Shown: positions 1 through 11,213, counted from the first letter of the stretch. The stretch is 64,000 nucleotides of DNA from Blepharisma stoltei (GCA_914767885.1 CAJZBQ010000047.1:744001-808000); one strand, 5' to 3'. Translations and numbers: made by a program. Notes: generated from the sequence alone by a model not told the origin.

Positions 1-369
1 GTAGATGCAGTCTCAGTCCACGAATTAAATATCCTAAAGCTTGCACCTGGTGGGACTTTAGGAAGATTTGTAGTCTGGTCTGCAGCAGCTTTTAAGCTTC
101 TTGACAACATTTTTGGAACCTACTCAAAACCTGGAGTTGAAAAGAAAGGTTACACATTGCAAAGACCGACCATGACCCAAGCTGATGTTTCAGCTATTGC
201 TAAGTCAGACTCTGTGCAAGCAGTGCTAAGACCAATAAAACTAGGAGAAGATGAGCACCATCCTAAAAAACAAAATCCTTATAGAAGCAAAAGAGCTATG
301 GAAAAGCTTAACCCATTTTTCAAGCTAAAGAAAAGATTTGAAATCCTTAAGAACCGCAGAGGACATTAA
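1..369 (+). CDS. RPL4: 60S ribosomal protein L4 (uL4), 3' end, cut by window start
   Basis: This is the C-terminal 122 residues of the large-subunit ribosomal protein uL4. The frame is open from base 1 and ends in TAA. The segment GRFVVWSAAAFKLLDNIFGT matches the conserved uL4 stretch ([20 protein letters not shown] in other eukaryotes), followed by the usual basic tail with LNPFFKLKKR. uL4 lines the peptide exit tunnel of the 60S subunit. The 5' part lies outside the window. The next gene, on the other strand, ends only about 20 bp away, typical of the compact gene spacing here. No intron or IES interrupts the visible part. Confidence 0.93.
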   Translation, partial: VDAVSVHELNILKLAPGGTLGRFVVWSAAAFKLLDNIFGTYSKPGVEKKGYTLQRPTMTQADVSAIAKSDSVQAVLRPIKLGEDEHHPKKQNPYRSKRAMEKLNPFFKLKKRFEILKNRRGH

Positions 370-390
370 GTAATTATTTAGAAATAATTT

Positions 391-1348
391 TTAAGCTATA
401 ACGACTATTCCAGTTCCTTGAACCTTCATAAGAGAAGCACCTATGTAGAACCCAAATAATTTCCATTTTTTGGCTTCATAAGCTTGAATGGCATCATAGA
501 TGTCTTTGTGAATATCGACTCCGTTAACTACCATAACGTCTTCATCATATTCAAATGATAGAGGGTTTTCAAAAACATTGAGGACATGGTAAGCTTTAGG
601 GGAGTCTCTCAAAGATCCACCACAGTCTGAAAGAATTTTTGGAAGTGATGAGAAAGCTTTTTTAATTTCTTTTAGACCTTCAAGTGCTGAAACTACTGAA
701 GCTTGCTTAAAAAGACTAATAGCTTTGGTTAAATGAACTTTAATAGAGAGGAGATCGGTAAGACAATCTTGAATATCATTAACTTCTGACTCCGATGCAA
801 TTCCTTGCAAAACTCAAAATGGCGACTTTGACGGAAATTAGTCTTCGAGACGCACTCCATATTGATTGGTCGGACCCATTCTGATAAAGCTGAAAATAAT
901 ACTCTATCTCTTTTGAAGTAGGCTTCAGGCTTGGGGAAGATATCCCTGCCAGATCAGCTACCTTCCACAAAATCTTTGTAATAGGGGGCACCCGACAAAG
1001 AGTGGCTCTAATCTAGGGAGCTGATTCTTAGGTTAGGCGAGTTTCGCCATAAAATTAGGTGAGTGGAATTTTGTTGGGCCTTACTCCACATGTGCTCAGG
1101 TAAATAATCACCCAGCGTAACACCTTTCCTGGAATCAAAGGATTCCGGCTAGTGAGGGCCCCACTTATGGCTGTATAAGACTTTTAAGTATAGTTTCTAC
1201 TTTGCAAAACTCCTTCAATAATTTCATAAATTTCCTCATCTTCTGAAAATGGTTTTTGGGTGGATTTCAGGAGATTCGAGCTTTCTTCTGGGACATATAA
1301 TCTAGCAAGTGAAATGCTTAACAAACACAAGATTAGAGCAGCTTTCAT
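391..1348 (-). CDS. Small secreted protein, coding frame interrupted by a 386-bp insert
   Basis: The start codon at 1348 opens MKAALILCLLSISLA, a clear signal peptide, followed by an acidic and then mostly helical protein ending in TAA at 391. The frame is broken by an insert at 816-1201. An 11-bp repeat (ttgcaaaactc) flanks it at 805-815 and 1202-1212, and deleting the insert plus one repeat gives ...IIEGVLQ|GIASESEV..., a continuous frame of 186 residues (561 nt with stop). No family was recognised. It is probably secreted or enters the endomembrane system. An alternative is that this allele is broken by a transposon; the clean restoration and the many similar cases nearby favour removal during development. 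Confidence 0.72.
816..1201 (-). mobile_element. Retroposon-like insert with 11-bp target duplication (inside the 391-1348 gene)
   Basis: A 386-bp segment clearly richer in GC than its surroundings, flanked by the direct repeat ttgcaaaactc. Read on the minus strand its end is GTCGCCATTTT, a tail it shares with the insert at 9807-10153. This suggests a common family mobilised through the same 3' end, as SINEs use a LINE's tail. It encodes no convincing protein. There is no TA boundary and no terminal inverted repeat. Confidence 0.75.
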
Positions 1349-1616
1349 ATTTATTATTTCAACATCACCTAGTAAAAATTGGTGAAAGAATTTCAAAGCT
1401 AAAATAAAAAATAAGAGATTTTTATATAGTGAAAATGTTTACTGGCAATATAAGCTCTAATAACAGCAGCGACAGCTGTAAATAGGTTTAGCATGAGCTA
1501 AGATTTTAATTTTTTATATCAGATAAATATACACAAAATAATTCTCTATTTAATACTTTTGTTTTCGAAAAAAATTCACAATATTTTGGCATTTACCTTA
1601 AAAAATATGAGTTAAA

Positions 1617-2504
1617 ATGCTTTCAAGAAATAATTCCAAGCATAATTCAGGAAGATATTTTCAGAAAAAGATTGACGAAGATGAGCTTTCAAACAGGTAT
1701 CATATGAGAAAAGAACAGATCTGGCAAGAAGAGCATGAAAAGGATATTGAGCACAGCAATATTTTAACTTGCCAAAAAATAGAAGAAGACTGAGCCAAAG
1801 TTTACTTCAAGAGAAAAAGTGAGCCAAAGCAGGACTACTTAAAAGATGCTATAAACAATACTTCTAATAGTATTGCAATACAGACAATTGAAATCGGCCA
1901 CAACAGTGATTATGATTCAGAAATTGAATATCCGGATAACTCTATAATCCAGCAATATATCGAAGATCAAACCCTATGCCAATCACAAGAATATACTATA
2001 AAATGAGAAAACAAAAGAGTCGTTCCAAAGACACCAAAACAAGTTTGCGTACCAACTTATAGAAAACGACGCACAAAAACGTTAGATCTTGACAAATTGT
2101 TTGGTAGCATTCCAATAGTTAAAGCATCTTCGAAGTATTGTATAAAGCCCTTAAAAACTTGCAAGCATTCAAGAGAAGTAAAATCAGTTGATTTATCGGC
2201 AAAACCAAAATCAACCAAAAAGCGGACAATGCCAAATCTACTATCTAAAGAAAGTTTATTTGAAAGAAGTACAATGAGTATAATAAAAAAGAGAAAAGCT
2301 TTGAAGGAGGCTTCGAAAATAATTTTTAGCTTCAGAAGCAAATCAGAGCTAAAATCTACTTCATTTATAAAAGAAAAGCCAGCGTCACAGCTGAATTCTT
2401 ATAGAGATGAGGATGGAATGAAATTGCGAGACTTGAGAAAATTAAAACTTCTAGAGAACCTAAACAGGCAACGACGTCCTTGTGTAGCACCGATTGGAAA
2501 TTAA
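1617..2504 (+). CDS. Hypothetical basic, low-complexity protein (295 aa)
   Basis: An open frame from ATG 1617 to TAA 2504 once UGA is read as Trp; two in-frame TGA codons fall at about residues 59 and 130. The protein is rich in Lys, Arg, Ser and Glu and is probably largely disordered. It ends with KLLENLNRQRRPCVAPIGN. No domain was recognised. The frame needs no intron. The codon pattern (TGA for Trp, TAA stop) supports the ciliate code used elsewhere in the window. It could bind nucleic acid or the cytoskeleton, but nothing in the sequence decides this. Confidence 0.65.
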
Positions 2505-2613
2505 TCGCTAATAATTTTTCGTATGATTAGGGGAAAATAAAATTTTGCTTCTAACTATTAATTTGACACTAAATTTCCACATTTCTTTGATATATATTAG
2601 AATTTTAAAGGCA

Positions 2614-3523
2614 ATGAGCAGCCTAGATGAGGAAGAGCTTGTTTATTATGTCACCTTACCTTTCTGTGTTTTAAGTATAATAGGAAGCCTCTTCATAGTT
2701 ACCATATATCTTCTCCTAAAGGAGATCCGTGTCTTTACCTTCAGATTGATTTTTTACCTAGCCTTAATGGATCTTCTCTTTGCATCCTGTAACACTTAAC
2801 ACAGCTTTTGCAATCCCATGGTTCATAAACGACTACTACTGCTACGTTCAAGCCTTATTAATGAATTTCGCAGGGTTATCTGTCATTTTGTGAACTGCAA
2901 CCATTGCATATACATTAAATAAATCAGTTGTACATGAAAAAGAAAATCTGGAATCTTATGAGCCTTATTACTATTTTATTGCATTTGGCATCCCTGCACT
3001 TCTTGAAGGCCTTCCTTTCATTACTGGAAGCTACGGCAAAGCTCAAGGCTGATGCTGAATCTCTCTTGGAGACGATAATCACATTAAACAATATACTCAG
3101 TCATGGTTTTATGGACAAATGTGGAGACTGCTCTGCTACTATTTGCCGCTATGGCTGACCATGGGATACAATTCCTGGGTGTATTATAGGATTTCCAAAA
3201 AAATTGTGATAGTGCTGGACAATTCCAAACAAGAAGAAAAAATGAAAAGAATGCTATTAATCAGGCTAAAGCTCTATCCAATTATTTTGGTGATCTGCCA
3301 AACCCCAGTTTCCATGCTGAGAATTGCATATTTCATTGGCATGGAAGATGATGGAATGCTGTGACTTTCAGCAATTGCTGGGATCTTTGTCATATTGAAT
3401 GGAATTTTAAACGCGCTTGTATATGGTCTTACAGATACTGTAAAAAATGCGCTGAGGAGATATCGTGAAAAGTACAGCACCAATTTTTTTGAAAGCAGTT
3501 CTCTTATTGAAGGAACTATTTAA
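2614..3523 (+). CDS. Seven-transmembrane receptor, cAMP-receptor-like (class E GPCR type)
   Basis: A 297-residue membrane protein with about seven hydrophobic segments. The start is at 2614. Exon 1 ends at 2788; a 16-nt intron (GTAACACTTAACACAG, 2789-2804) follows, then exon 2 runs to TAA 3523. Joined length is 894 nt, in frame. Several Trp residues are encoded by TGA. TM1 covers YYVTLPFCVLSIIGSLFIV. Between TM4 and TM5 lies a Cys/Trp-containing loop, and the third inner loop is basic (RISKKIVIVLDNSKQEEKMK), as in Dictyostelium cAMP-receptor-like GPCRs. It probably sits in the plasma membrane and senses an unknown ligand. The assignment rests on topology and general resemblance, so the ligand is open. 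Confidence 0.75.
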
Positions 3524-3568
3524 ATTGTATTTGATATAAACATATTAAGTTGAAGTTAAATAATTAAG

Positions 3569-6500
3569 TTAAGACTCAGCTTCCAGCTTTCTTAGGTGAG
3601 CTAAAACTGTTTCTTGTATAAGAGCGACCGTTTTTTGTTTGAGATTTTCAGAAAGATAATTGTATTCATTCAAAATTCTGTCGCGGTCTTTGGAAGTCTT
3701 CATTAGGTCCATTTCTAAGTCATGAATTTGGCTGGTCAAGTTTTCTTTTGTATTTTCATTTTGCTTTCTTTCAGTGGTTTGTTCTTGTAACAAAGTTTCT
3801 AGCTGCTTCATATGGGCTTCTTTTCGCTCGTTAAGAGTTTCGTTAAGCTCTTCATTTTCGGTCTTTGATCTGTCTAAATTGGTATTAAGCATATAAACTT
3901 CGCCTCTTAAGCTTTCAATAGTAGCGTTTGCTTTTGCGAGTTGCCTTTGTAGCTCAGTTCTTTCTTCTCTCAATTGATTAATTGTGGTTTCCAAAGCTAA
4001 AATTTGCTCAGAAGCACGCTTATCATTTTGCATTATTTCTCTTTGCAAGTCTTGGTTTCTTTTATTTAAATTTTCTCTTGATTCTTCAATAGATCTCATC
4101 CTTGTTTCCAGCCCTTTAAGCGTCGTGTTAAATTTAGTAGTTTCTTCTTCTCTAATCTTAAAATCTTGTTCTGTGAGTGCTTCTTGATGGTTAGATTTGA
4201 GCTGTGCGATTTGTCCTCTGAGGGTTTTATTTTCATTTTCCAACGCTTCTCTTGCAGTTCTCAAATTCCTAAGGCTTTCTTCAGCATCTTCAAGCTTATT
4301 TGTAAAATCTCTATTAATTTCGAAAACCTCTTGGAGATGCTCTTTTTTGGCTCTATCTAAAGAGTTTCTGCTGGTTTCTTCGAGTTGTTTGTAAAGTCTC
4401 TCCTGCTGAGAGAGTTTTTCATCATATGCTCTATATCTTTCCATTGTAGAGTTCTGAAGTTTTTGGAACTGCTCTTGGAGGTTTTCTAGCTCTTGGTTTA
4501 AAATCCCTTTTTCGTTGTTAGCCCTGCTTAATTTGGTTTCTAAATCTTGGATGACTCTTCTGTCGTCCATTTCACGCTTAAACGATTCTTCTTTTTGAAT
4601 CATGACTGCTTCTTCAGCCATAGCTCGCTTTGCTTTTTCATTTTCTAGTTCTCCTAGTAGATCATTTCTCATTTCATTGCTTCTTCTTGCTTCTTGGTCA
4701 AGTAGCAGTTCCAATTCGTTGATTTTTGATTCACTTCTTGCAGTGGCCATAATTTGGGCTTCTAACTTCAGGTGAATGTCATCAGAAAAATCCCTCGAAG
4801 CTGTCCTTTCCATACTTTTGGAAAGACTACGCGGAGATCCATATCTTGATTTGTTGGGAGACTGGTCGCCTTTCAAAATTTGTTCAAGTTGCTGTAAAAG
4901 GTCTTCTGGGATCTTATTCCCTGATACTTCAATAGATTGAATGGCATGAGGCTTTCTTAAAGCTGACAGAAGGGATCTTGCACCAGATGCTCCAATGTCG
5001 TTCCATCTTAAATCAATTTTCACAAGCGATTTATTGGTTTCTATCAAATCTGCAATATATCCAGCACCTTCAGGGCCAATTCGGTTATTTCGTATATCTA
5101 GAGTTTGAACTGACTCATTATAGGCAAGCGCTTCAGCCAAAGGCTTAAGATTGTTTCCTAGATTGTTCCACTCAAGTGATAAGTTACGTACAAAGGTTTG
5201 TCCTCGAAGAGCTGAGGCTATGGCTCTTAATCCTTCACCAGTGATATTGTTGCCACGAAGCTCCACATTGTGAACTCCCTCATGGAATGCCATTTATGGG
5301 GTCTAGTTTCCTTTGAGAACTTCTGCACAGCAATAGCGATTTAACTTCAAGTGCATTCAAGAAGCTTGAAGTTTTTTTACCACTTAGCACACCTGAGGAA
5401 AGTGACCCTTAGGGGAACATGTGCAGGAGCTAAAGTATGAAAAGAGTGAGGACGACCCACCCCATGAGAATTCATAGCTAGAAGGCGAAACTTGTTTTGG
5501 ATTGCTGATACACACGGGAAAATGAAGTGATGTCGGAATGCCATGTAATATCACCACTTGTAGTTCTAGTGGGATATAAAAAATTATAGTTAAAAAGAGT
5601 GGGCTGCGGCCTGCTCATCCTGCTGAAGGATTAACTCTTTTTAAATACTAACCCCCCTCCGTGAGTGAACAAAACCATTAGAAAAATCCCTTTTTTTTGC
5701 CAAAAACCCTCCGTGAGTGAACAAAAATTTTTTTAATAGAAAAATTTTTTATATAAAAAAATTTTGATATATAAATGATAATTAGTATAATGAAATCTAG
5801 AGCTAATTCTATTTAATTTTAAATGAATTGCTTTTTAAAACATAAATTTTACAAATTAAATTAATATTTGCTTTCCAATTTTTGCGAACCAAGATTTTCT
5901 TAAATTTCGAAAAATTTATATATAAATTTTTTTAAAAAAAAAAATTAACCCCCCTCCGTGAGTGAACAAAATTTTTTGTTCACTCACGGTGGGGGGGGAG
6001 TAAGTTAATTAGAATTAAGTGAACTCCTAACTCCCCCCCCCCCTCCGTGAGCGAACAAAAAAATTTTGTTCGCTCACGGAGGGGGGTTAATTTTTTTTTT
6101 TAAAAAAAATTTATATATAAAAATTTTATAAAAAATATTTTTTTTCGAAATTTAAAAAAATCCTAATTTGCAAAAATTGGGAAGCAAATATTAATTTAAT
6201 TTGCAAAATTTATGTTTTAAAACGCAATTTGTTTAAAATTAAACAGAATTAGCTCTAGATTTCATTATACTAATTATCACTTATATATCAAAATTTTTTT
6301 CCATTAAAATTTTTTCTATTAAAAAAAATTTTTGTTCACTCACGGAGGGTGGGTTTTTGGTCAAAAAATGGCGATTTTTCTAATGGTTTTGTTCGCTCAC
6401 GGGAGGGGGGGGGGGAGTAAGTTATCTTTCAAAAATTGCGCAACTATTCCACATCCTTCATCTCCAATAAAAGCATCACCAAGATTTAAGGTAGAGCTGC

Positions 6501-6618
6501 CTTGCTGGGCAGAGAGCTTGTTTTCGATCTTGCTTAAAGAGAGTTCGTTAATGGCGAATGGTCTATCAGAGTCTTGCGATCTTCTCTGATCTGGAGTTGC
6601 ACCTTCGTAACTTGACAT
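3569..6618 (-). CDS. LRRC45: LRRC45-like leucine-rich repeat/coiled-coil protein, interrupted by a compound insertion
   Basis: The N-terminal third holds ribonuclease-inhibitor-type leucine-rich repeats (LDIRNNRIGPEGAGYIADL, IDLRWNDIGASGARSLL); the rest is a long coiled coil ending in ETVALIQETVLAHLRKLE. Order and length (636 aa) match LRRC45, a centrosome/basal-body linker protein. The start is at 6618. Between 6417 and 5270 the gene is split. A TA-flanked MITE (6028-6417) comes first, then the 9-bp segment ggagttcac (minus strand), then a retroposon-like insert (5279-6018) that duplicates those 9 bp and carries a second MITE. Removing them gives ...FLKDNLGVHNVELRGNNI..., which fits the LRR spacing and makes 1,911 nt in frame. 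The first LRR is therefore split across the insertion. Confidence 0.85.
5279..6018 (-). mobile_element. Retroposon-like insert with 9-bp target duplication, itself hit by a MITE
   Basis: Flanked by gtgaactcc at 5270-5278 and 6019-6027. Without the MITE at 5649-6000 the insert is 388 bp. Its minus-strand body shares blocks with 51320-51652: a GCCGCAGCCCA motif near the start, CCTAAGGGTCA in the middle, and CGCTATTGCTGT then CAGAAGTTCTC near the end. So both are copies of one family. A second short repeat (ggaatgccat at 5284-5293 and 5537-5546) hints at a further internal rearrangement. Confidence 0.7.
5649..6000 (+). mobile_element. MITE copy A (GTGAGTGAAC family), nested in a retroposon
   Basis: A 352-bp TA-flanked element starting TAACCCCCCTCCGTGAGTG. 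The terminal motif CTCCGTGAGTGAAC occurs twice in direct orientation at the left end; the right end (about 5946-6000) is a hairpin of two copies. The AT-rich interior is nearly identical to copies at 39146 and 44153. It lies inside the retroposon at 5279-6018, so it inserted later. Confidence 0.85.
6028..6417 (-). mobile_element. MITE copy B (GTGAGTGAAC family), IES in the LRRC45-like gene
   Basis: A 390-bp element in the opposite orientation to copy A, 27 bp away. It has the hairpin of terminal motifs on the left and direct copies on the right, bounded by TA (6028-6029 and 6418-6419). Removing it leaves the codon TTA (Leu) between Asn and Gly of the first leucine-rich repeat. The terminal motif reads GTGAGCGAAC in part. 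Confidence 0.85.
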
Positions 6619-7560
6619 CCAATAAAATAATATGAATTTTTTTAAGTAAACAGCGTTAGATTGAATTTGGCTGGATTGGAATAGACGATAAGCAAATTTA
6701 ATTGCTTGATGTTTTAGTTACAGGTTTCAAAGCATTGCGATGGCTTTAAACATAGATTAATTTTGAACTAGAAAGAAAAGATTTTGAAAAGAGGCAGTCT
6801 TTCGGCCAGGAGCAGAAATTGGTATTATTAGGTGAATTATTTAAATTGACAATGAAAAGAAGTTAATTTAAGATAAAAATTTATTTAAGTCACTTTTTAT
6901 CAATAAAATTTAAGGTTATATTGCATTAGAAAAATTCAAAATTCAAAGTCATCTCTAGTAATGAAGCACCAAAATTGGAATGCTGATTAAGTATTTATGC
7001 TAAGTCTTGGCTTCTTAAAGTAATATTTTTTACAATTTTATCATAAGATTTCCTAATTATGACGGAAAACAATCTAAATTATAAATCTTTTTGCTTATCA
7101 AGATAATAAAGTAACCTTAATAATCATTGCTTGAAATTATTGGGTTTTAAATCAAAAATAATTTTTCTGATTTTGATTGTGAGAAGCTGGACGAGTGATA
7201 GAAAAAGTTCACCACTGCTATCTCTTCAATTTGCTTTATGTCTGCTGGATTTTTAAGGCTAATGAGCTTTGAAATCCAATGACGGCTAATTGTATTTCTC
7301 TGAACTCTCCTTACTTCGCCATTAAATGATTATTAAATGTCTGAAAAATGGATAAATTTCTTATATCTAGAAGCTTCAAAATAAGTAAACCTATCATAAG
7401 CTTTATATAAATCTATTATAAATTATATATACCTCTAAAATAAATGACAATTAAACAAAAATTCGTTTATTTTCAGTCAGCAAATTCGCAACAATTTTCA
7501 AAAAAAAAATCTAATAGTTTATCATCGAAATTGTAACAAAAATAATAGCAAAAATACAGT
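6619..7560. other. 942-bp gap; one weak coding-like stretch
   Basis: Mostly AT-rich with no recognisable gene. On the minus strand about 7165-7335 reads as protein-like for some 45 codons (SRHWISKLISLKNPAD) and contains a possible 15-nt intron (GTAAGGAGAGTTCAG), but the frames before and after the intron do not combine into a convincing gene. It may be a decayed fragment. Confidence 0.35.
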
Positions 7561-9172
7561 ATGTACGGATGCCCATTCTTCATGCAGTCTTCTTCAAAAG
7601 GCACAATAAAATCTCCTTTTGCAGTGAATAAAACCCAAAGAGCAGATGACCCCATCAGTTTCCAAATCATCCAAGATTACTCCAAGCCTTACATTTCTCC
7701 TTATATTGATTCCTTTGCTCGTTACAAGCCTGAAAAGTTCCCATGCTTTTATGATCTACCCTTTTACCTTCAAAACTCTTTATTCCATCACACTTTTATA
7801 TCCCGTCATCGAAAAACTGAGTTCACTAATAAAGTGATGATTGCAAATGAACTCAGGGAATCTGGAAATAAGAATTTCCATAAAGGCCATTTTTTCAAAG
7901 CATTTATGTGCTATGATCATTGCTTAGGCCTATTTTCTTGGATTGAGCTTGAAAGCCAAGAAGATGATGAAGGGCTAAGGATATATATTTAGTCATATTG
8001 AGCAGGAAGCAATAATATATGGTTAATTTTTAATTTTTATTCGGAATATTAATTTCAATTTTTATAAATAAGCAGAAATTATTAAAAAGAAAATAATTCA
8101 AAATCCAGAAATGGATGAATTAAACGAAAAAGCAAGAAAAGGGATGATTTCACAAGTTCTGCTGAACTTGGCTGCTGCTCTCATAAAAATGCGAAATTTT
8201 AAGGAGGCTTTAGAAGTTTTAAAAGAAGCAGTTTTAGTAAGCCCAAAAAATCTAAAAAACAACGGCATGAGAGCTATATGCAGAGCAGCAAATAAAGAAT
8301 CCGACATTGCTACTTTACAATTAGCACTAGATGATGCGACTAAAGCTGTAGAAAAACATTCTGTATATCAGGCTATTATCGAAAAAATTAATGAAATTCT
8401 GCAAGATAAATACCAAGAAGAGTGCCTATTTTACAAAAATTTTTTCAAATGCGTTAAAGACTACTCTGGAGTCAGACCAAATACCGACTATGAGTTTGAA
8501 CATACAGTGATAAAAAAGCTTGAAAATAAATACCAAAATATGTTAATATATTATAGAGAATCAGATATTTTAGGGAAAGTCGAAGAAGAGCATCGAGAAG
8601 TTGTCAAAGTTTGCTCAAAAATGAACTGGATTTCGAACCTTTCTTTAAACAGCCCAAGCATATTGATGGCAAAGCACGCAGAAGCTGCTGGACTTAACAC
8701 TTCTGATATTTCAATTGATAATGCATTTGAAGGAGCGAAAAGACTTGAAATTGTAAAATCTTTCAAAGAAGGAAAATACAACCAGCGCCTCTTATACCAG
8801 TCAATCCAAGAAACTATGGAAGAGTTTGAAAGGAATCCGAAAAAAGAAGAAGTAGAAGAGGAGGATGGCTGGTTTACTTGGCAAAAAGGCTTGATAATGT
8901 TCCTTATTTGTGCGATCCTCATTTATATATTTTCAACACCAAGCAAGAATATTGGGTGCATGCTTTTTTCTCTGGACTTTAGAAAGTGAGACACTTCCTC
9001 TGTGATATTTGGTCCAATTTTTTTTCCTCATGAAACACTTCATAGAAATTTTAAGCAAATGTCTCATAAGTAAAAAATTTCAGCCAGATTTCCCAGAAAT
9101 CTCTCACTAGGAAAAAGCCTTGATCAAATGATGTGGGGCCAGAATATCACTAGATTTAGTTACAATTTCTAG
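7561..9172 (+). CDS. TPR protein with C-terminal membrane anchor
   Basis: A tetratricopeptide-type helical protein (NFKEALEVLKEAVLVSPKNL) with an acidic linker and one C-terminal hydrophobic segment (GLIMFLICAILIYIF), typical of a tail-anchored co-chaperone-like protein. The start is at 7561. A 94-bp IES (7986-8079, TA-bounded) splits it; removal gives ...EGLRIY|IKKKIIQNPEM... in frame. The 3' end is less sure. Reading straight through gives TAA near 9071. Alternatively a 188-bp insert (8953-9140) flanked by agaatat would be removed, giving a short tail ending ...NITRFSYNF and TAG at 9172 (441 codons with stop). Neither the client nor the membrane is known. Confidence 0.7.
7986..8079. mobile_element. 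Short TA-bounded IES (94 bp) in the TPR gene
   Basis: An AT-rich insert with in-frame stops, bounded by TA at 7986 and 8080. Deleting it joins the two open frames without a shift. Other nearby TA pairs are possible, so the boundaries are a best choice by frame. Confidence 0.6.
8953..9140. mobile_element. Possible 188-bp insert with 7-bp repeat agaatat
   Basis: The repeat agaatat occurs at 8946-8952 and 9141-9147. Removing 195 bp keeps the frame and brings a TAG stop shortly after the membrane segment. The insert carries related short motifs (agtgagacac, and in inverse atgtctcat and tctctcacta). A 7-bp repeat may occur by chance. Confidence 0.4.
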
Positions 9173-9220
9173 TGTTTTTTCTAATCATTATTATATCATA
9201 AATTTCTCTTCATAAATAAA

Positions 9221-10996
9221 ATGTTGGCGATCATTTGCGTTTTGATCACAGCAGTTGCTTCCAAGGTGTGGGTTTATAGCCCAGAAGATCTCCGCAAAGA
9301 GTTTCGGACTAAGTATGGGCAGAATCCAATCCCGGCATCACTTGCGAATTTTGGAAATCCACCTTATGGGTCAGTCATCACAGGAAGAGTTTTTGTTCCT
9401 ATTAAAGAAGACGAAAGAAGAGGATGTGGGCCGTTAACACCTATTCAATGGGAAGGAGATCCAGATCAATATAATAGTCCTATCCTGCTACTAGAGAGAG
9501 GTGGCTGTGGATTTGTTACCAAGATCAGAAATGCACAAAACATTGGAGCTTCAGCTGTTCTTATCGTAGATCACACTGCCGAAGACATCACAAAGATTGT
9601 GATGATTGACGATGGGACTGCTGGAAATGTCTTTATTCCTTCAATTTTAATCGGAAAAGACGATGGAGCATTAATTAGAAACAAAGTCCTCGAAAATGCA
9701 GGGTTTATTGATCGCATGCATAATGTCGCTCTTACATTTACTTTCGAGATGCCTCATCCCGACAACACAGTTGAATACGAAATTTGGATGTCTAGCGAAA
9801 ATCATTAAATTACATTATTAACTATGGGTTTTACGTCCACTGCGGGGTAGCCGTTTTCAGGGCTGCCACCATTTTTAAACATGTCGCGCCCACAAACTGC
9901 TGGTCAACTTGTTTTGTTGCACCAAGGCACGCTTGGAAATGACGTTCTGGCTTGGACAGCTCATGAGTGAGTGACTTCATCTTACTTCCTTGACGCCGTG
10001 TGACGACTAAAGGCTCATTCGCTGCCGCAGAATGGAAGTGGAAAAACCGCAGGCCTTTCAAGTTCCTTAAGGGCTGACCAATCAGACTAGCCTTAGCTGG
10101 ATAGAATTTTCATGTAAAACCAAGCAATGAATGGATGTCGCCATTTTATGATTATGTCTAGCGAAAATCATTTAGTTAGGTCCTTCTTGCACGATTTTAC
10201 TCCATTTGCAAAGAAGTTTGATGAAAACATGATAACACTGACCCCGCATTATGTTCTTTGGTACTGCTCTACATGTAAAGTCAAAAATTGGTTGGAGGGC
10301 CACCCAGACTGTGTCAGCGGAGGGAGATATTGCGCTCCTGATCCTGATTATGATGGACCTAGAACTGGCCGAGAAATTGTTCTTGAGGATTTACGACAAT
10401 TGTGCATCTATCAGCTAGCTGAAGAAAAGCATAATCAAAAGTTATGGTGGAATTATATAAAAGCTTTCAATGAGACCTGCTCAAATAACAACTTCAAAGA
10501 AAGATGCTCAGAACTTGCCATGAAAGAAGCGAAAATAGATATAGATTATGTAGAAAACTGTATGGAAAAAAGTTTCGAAGGCTCAAATCATAATCAGGAG
10601 CTTGATGATAACAAAATTTTAAGAAAAGAAAAAGAAAGCCTCCTACAATCAGGCATCTTTTTCTATCCAACCATTTATATCAATAACCAAACCTTCAGAG
10701 GCGATTTAGAAGCTACCGAATTGATGACAGCCATTTGTGCAGGGTTCAAGGAAGAACCAAAAGTATGCATAGATTTCAGACTTAACAGAAATGATGACCC
10801 AGAACCAACACAGACAGGCATTGGAGTGTCAACATTAGTGATGATTATTATTTTTTCAGCAGTGGTACTTGGAGTTATATTATTCTTTTACAGGAGATGG
10901 ATTAAAAGAGAGCTTAATTACGAAATGAAAATGCAGGTGAACTCAGCAGTGAGCCAATATATTGCCCTTAATCTCCCCTTGGTCAAAAAGTTGTAG
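9221..10996 (+). CDS. Vacuolar sorting receptor-like protein, interrupted by a retroposon-like insert
   Basis: A type I membrane protein of 469 residues after joining. It has a signal peptide (MLAIICVLITAVAS), a protease-associated (PA) domain at about 55-165 (ILLLERGGCGFVTKIRNA, SAVLIVD), a Cys-rich lumenal region (WYCSTCKVKNWLEGHPDC), one TM segment near residue 415 and a cytosolic tail ending VSQYIALNLPLV, close to the tail of plant-type VSRs. VSRs carry soluble hydrolases from Golgi to lysosome/vacuole. The frame stops inside a 347-bp insert (9807-10153) flanked by a 19-bp direct repeat; removing insert plus one repeat restores ...EIWMSSENHLVRSF... and 1,410 nt in frame. Confidence 0.9.
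9807..10153 (+). mobile_element. Retroposon-like insert with 19-bp target duplication
   Basis: The direct repeat atgtctagcgaaaatcatt is perfect at 9788-9806 and 10154-10172. The insert is GC-rich, ends GTCGCCATTTTATGATT and shares that tail with the insert at 816-1201 (inverted). There is no inverted repeat. A duplication of this length and the lack of TIRs fit target-primed retrotransposition. Confidence 0.85.
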
Positions 10997-11213
10997 ACGA
11001 GTTATTTAAAAAAATTTATTTAAAAAATCAAAATATTCCAATTAACAAATTGGAAGAGAAATTTATATTAATATTATAAGTTTATGCTATAGAAACAAAC
11101 TAGTTAAAATAAATTATATTAAAAATATTTTGCATCCAAGATTTTCCTTAAAAATAATAATATATATCAATCAAGGAGGAGGAGAAGTTAGCGACCAAAG
11201 TATGTCTAGAGAT

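Noticed and set aside
779-991. Protein-like open frame on the minus strand (about 70 residues)
   Set aside because: It lies mostly inside the retroposon-like insert at 816-1201; the host gene reads cleanly once the insert is removed.
8987-8989. TGA taken as stop in the TPR gene, and similar TGA codons in other genes
   Set aside because: UGA sits at conserved or continuous positions in many genes (malectin, MYST, TPR, RAP), so it is read as Trp.
9831-10061. Open frame on the minus strand
   Set aside because: Entirely within the insert at 9807-10153, with no domain and no counterpart in related inserts.
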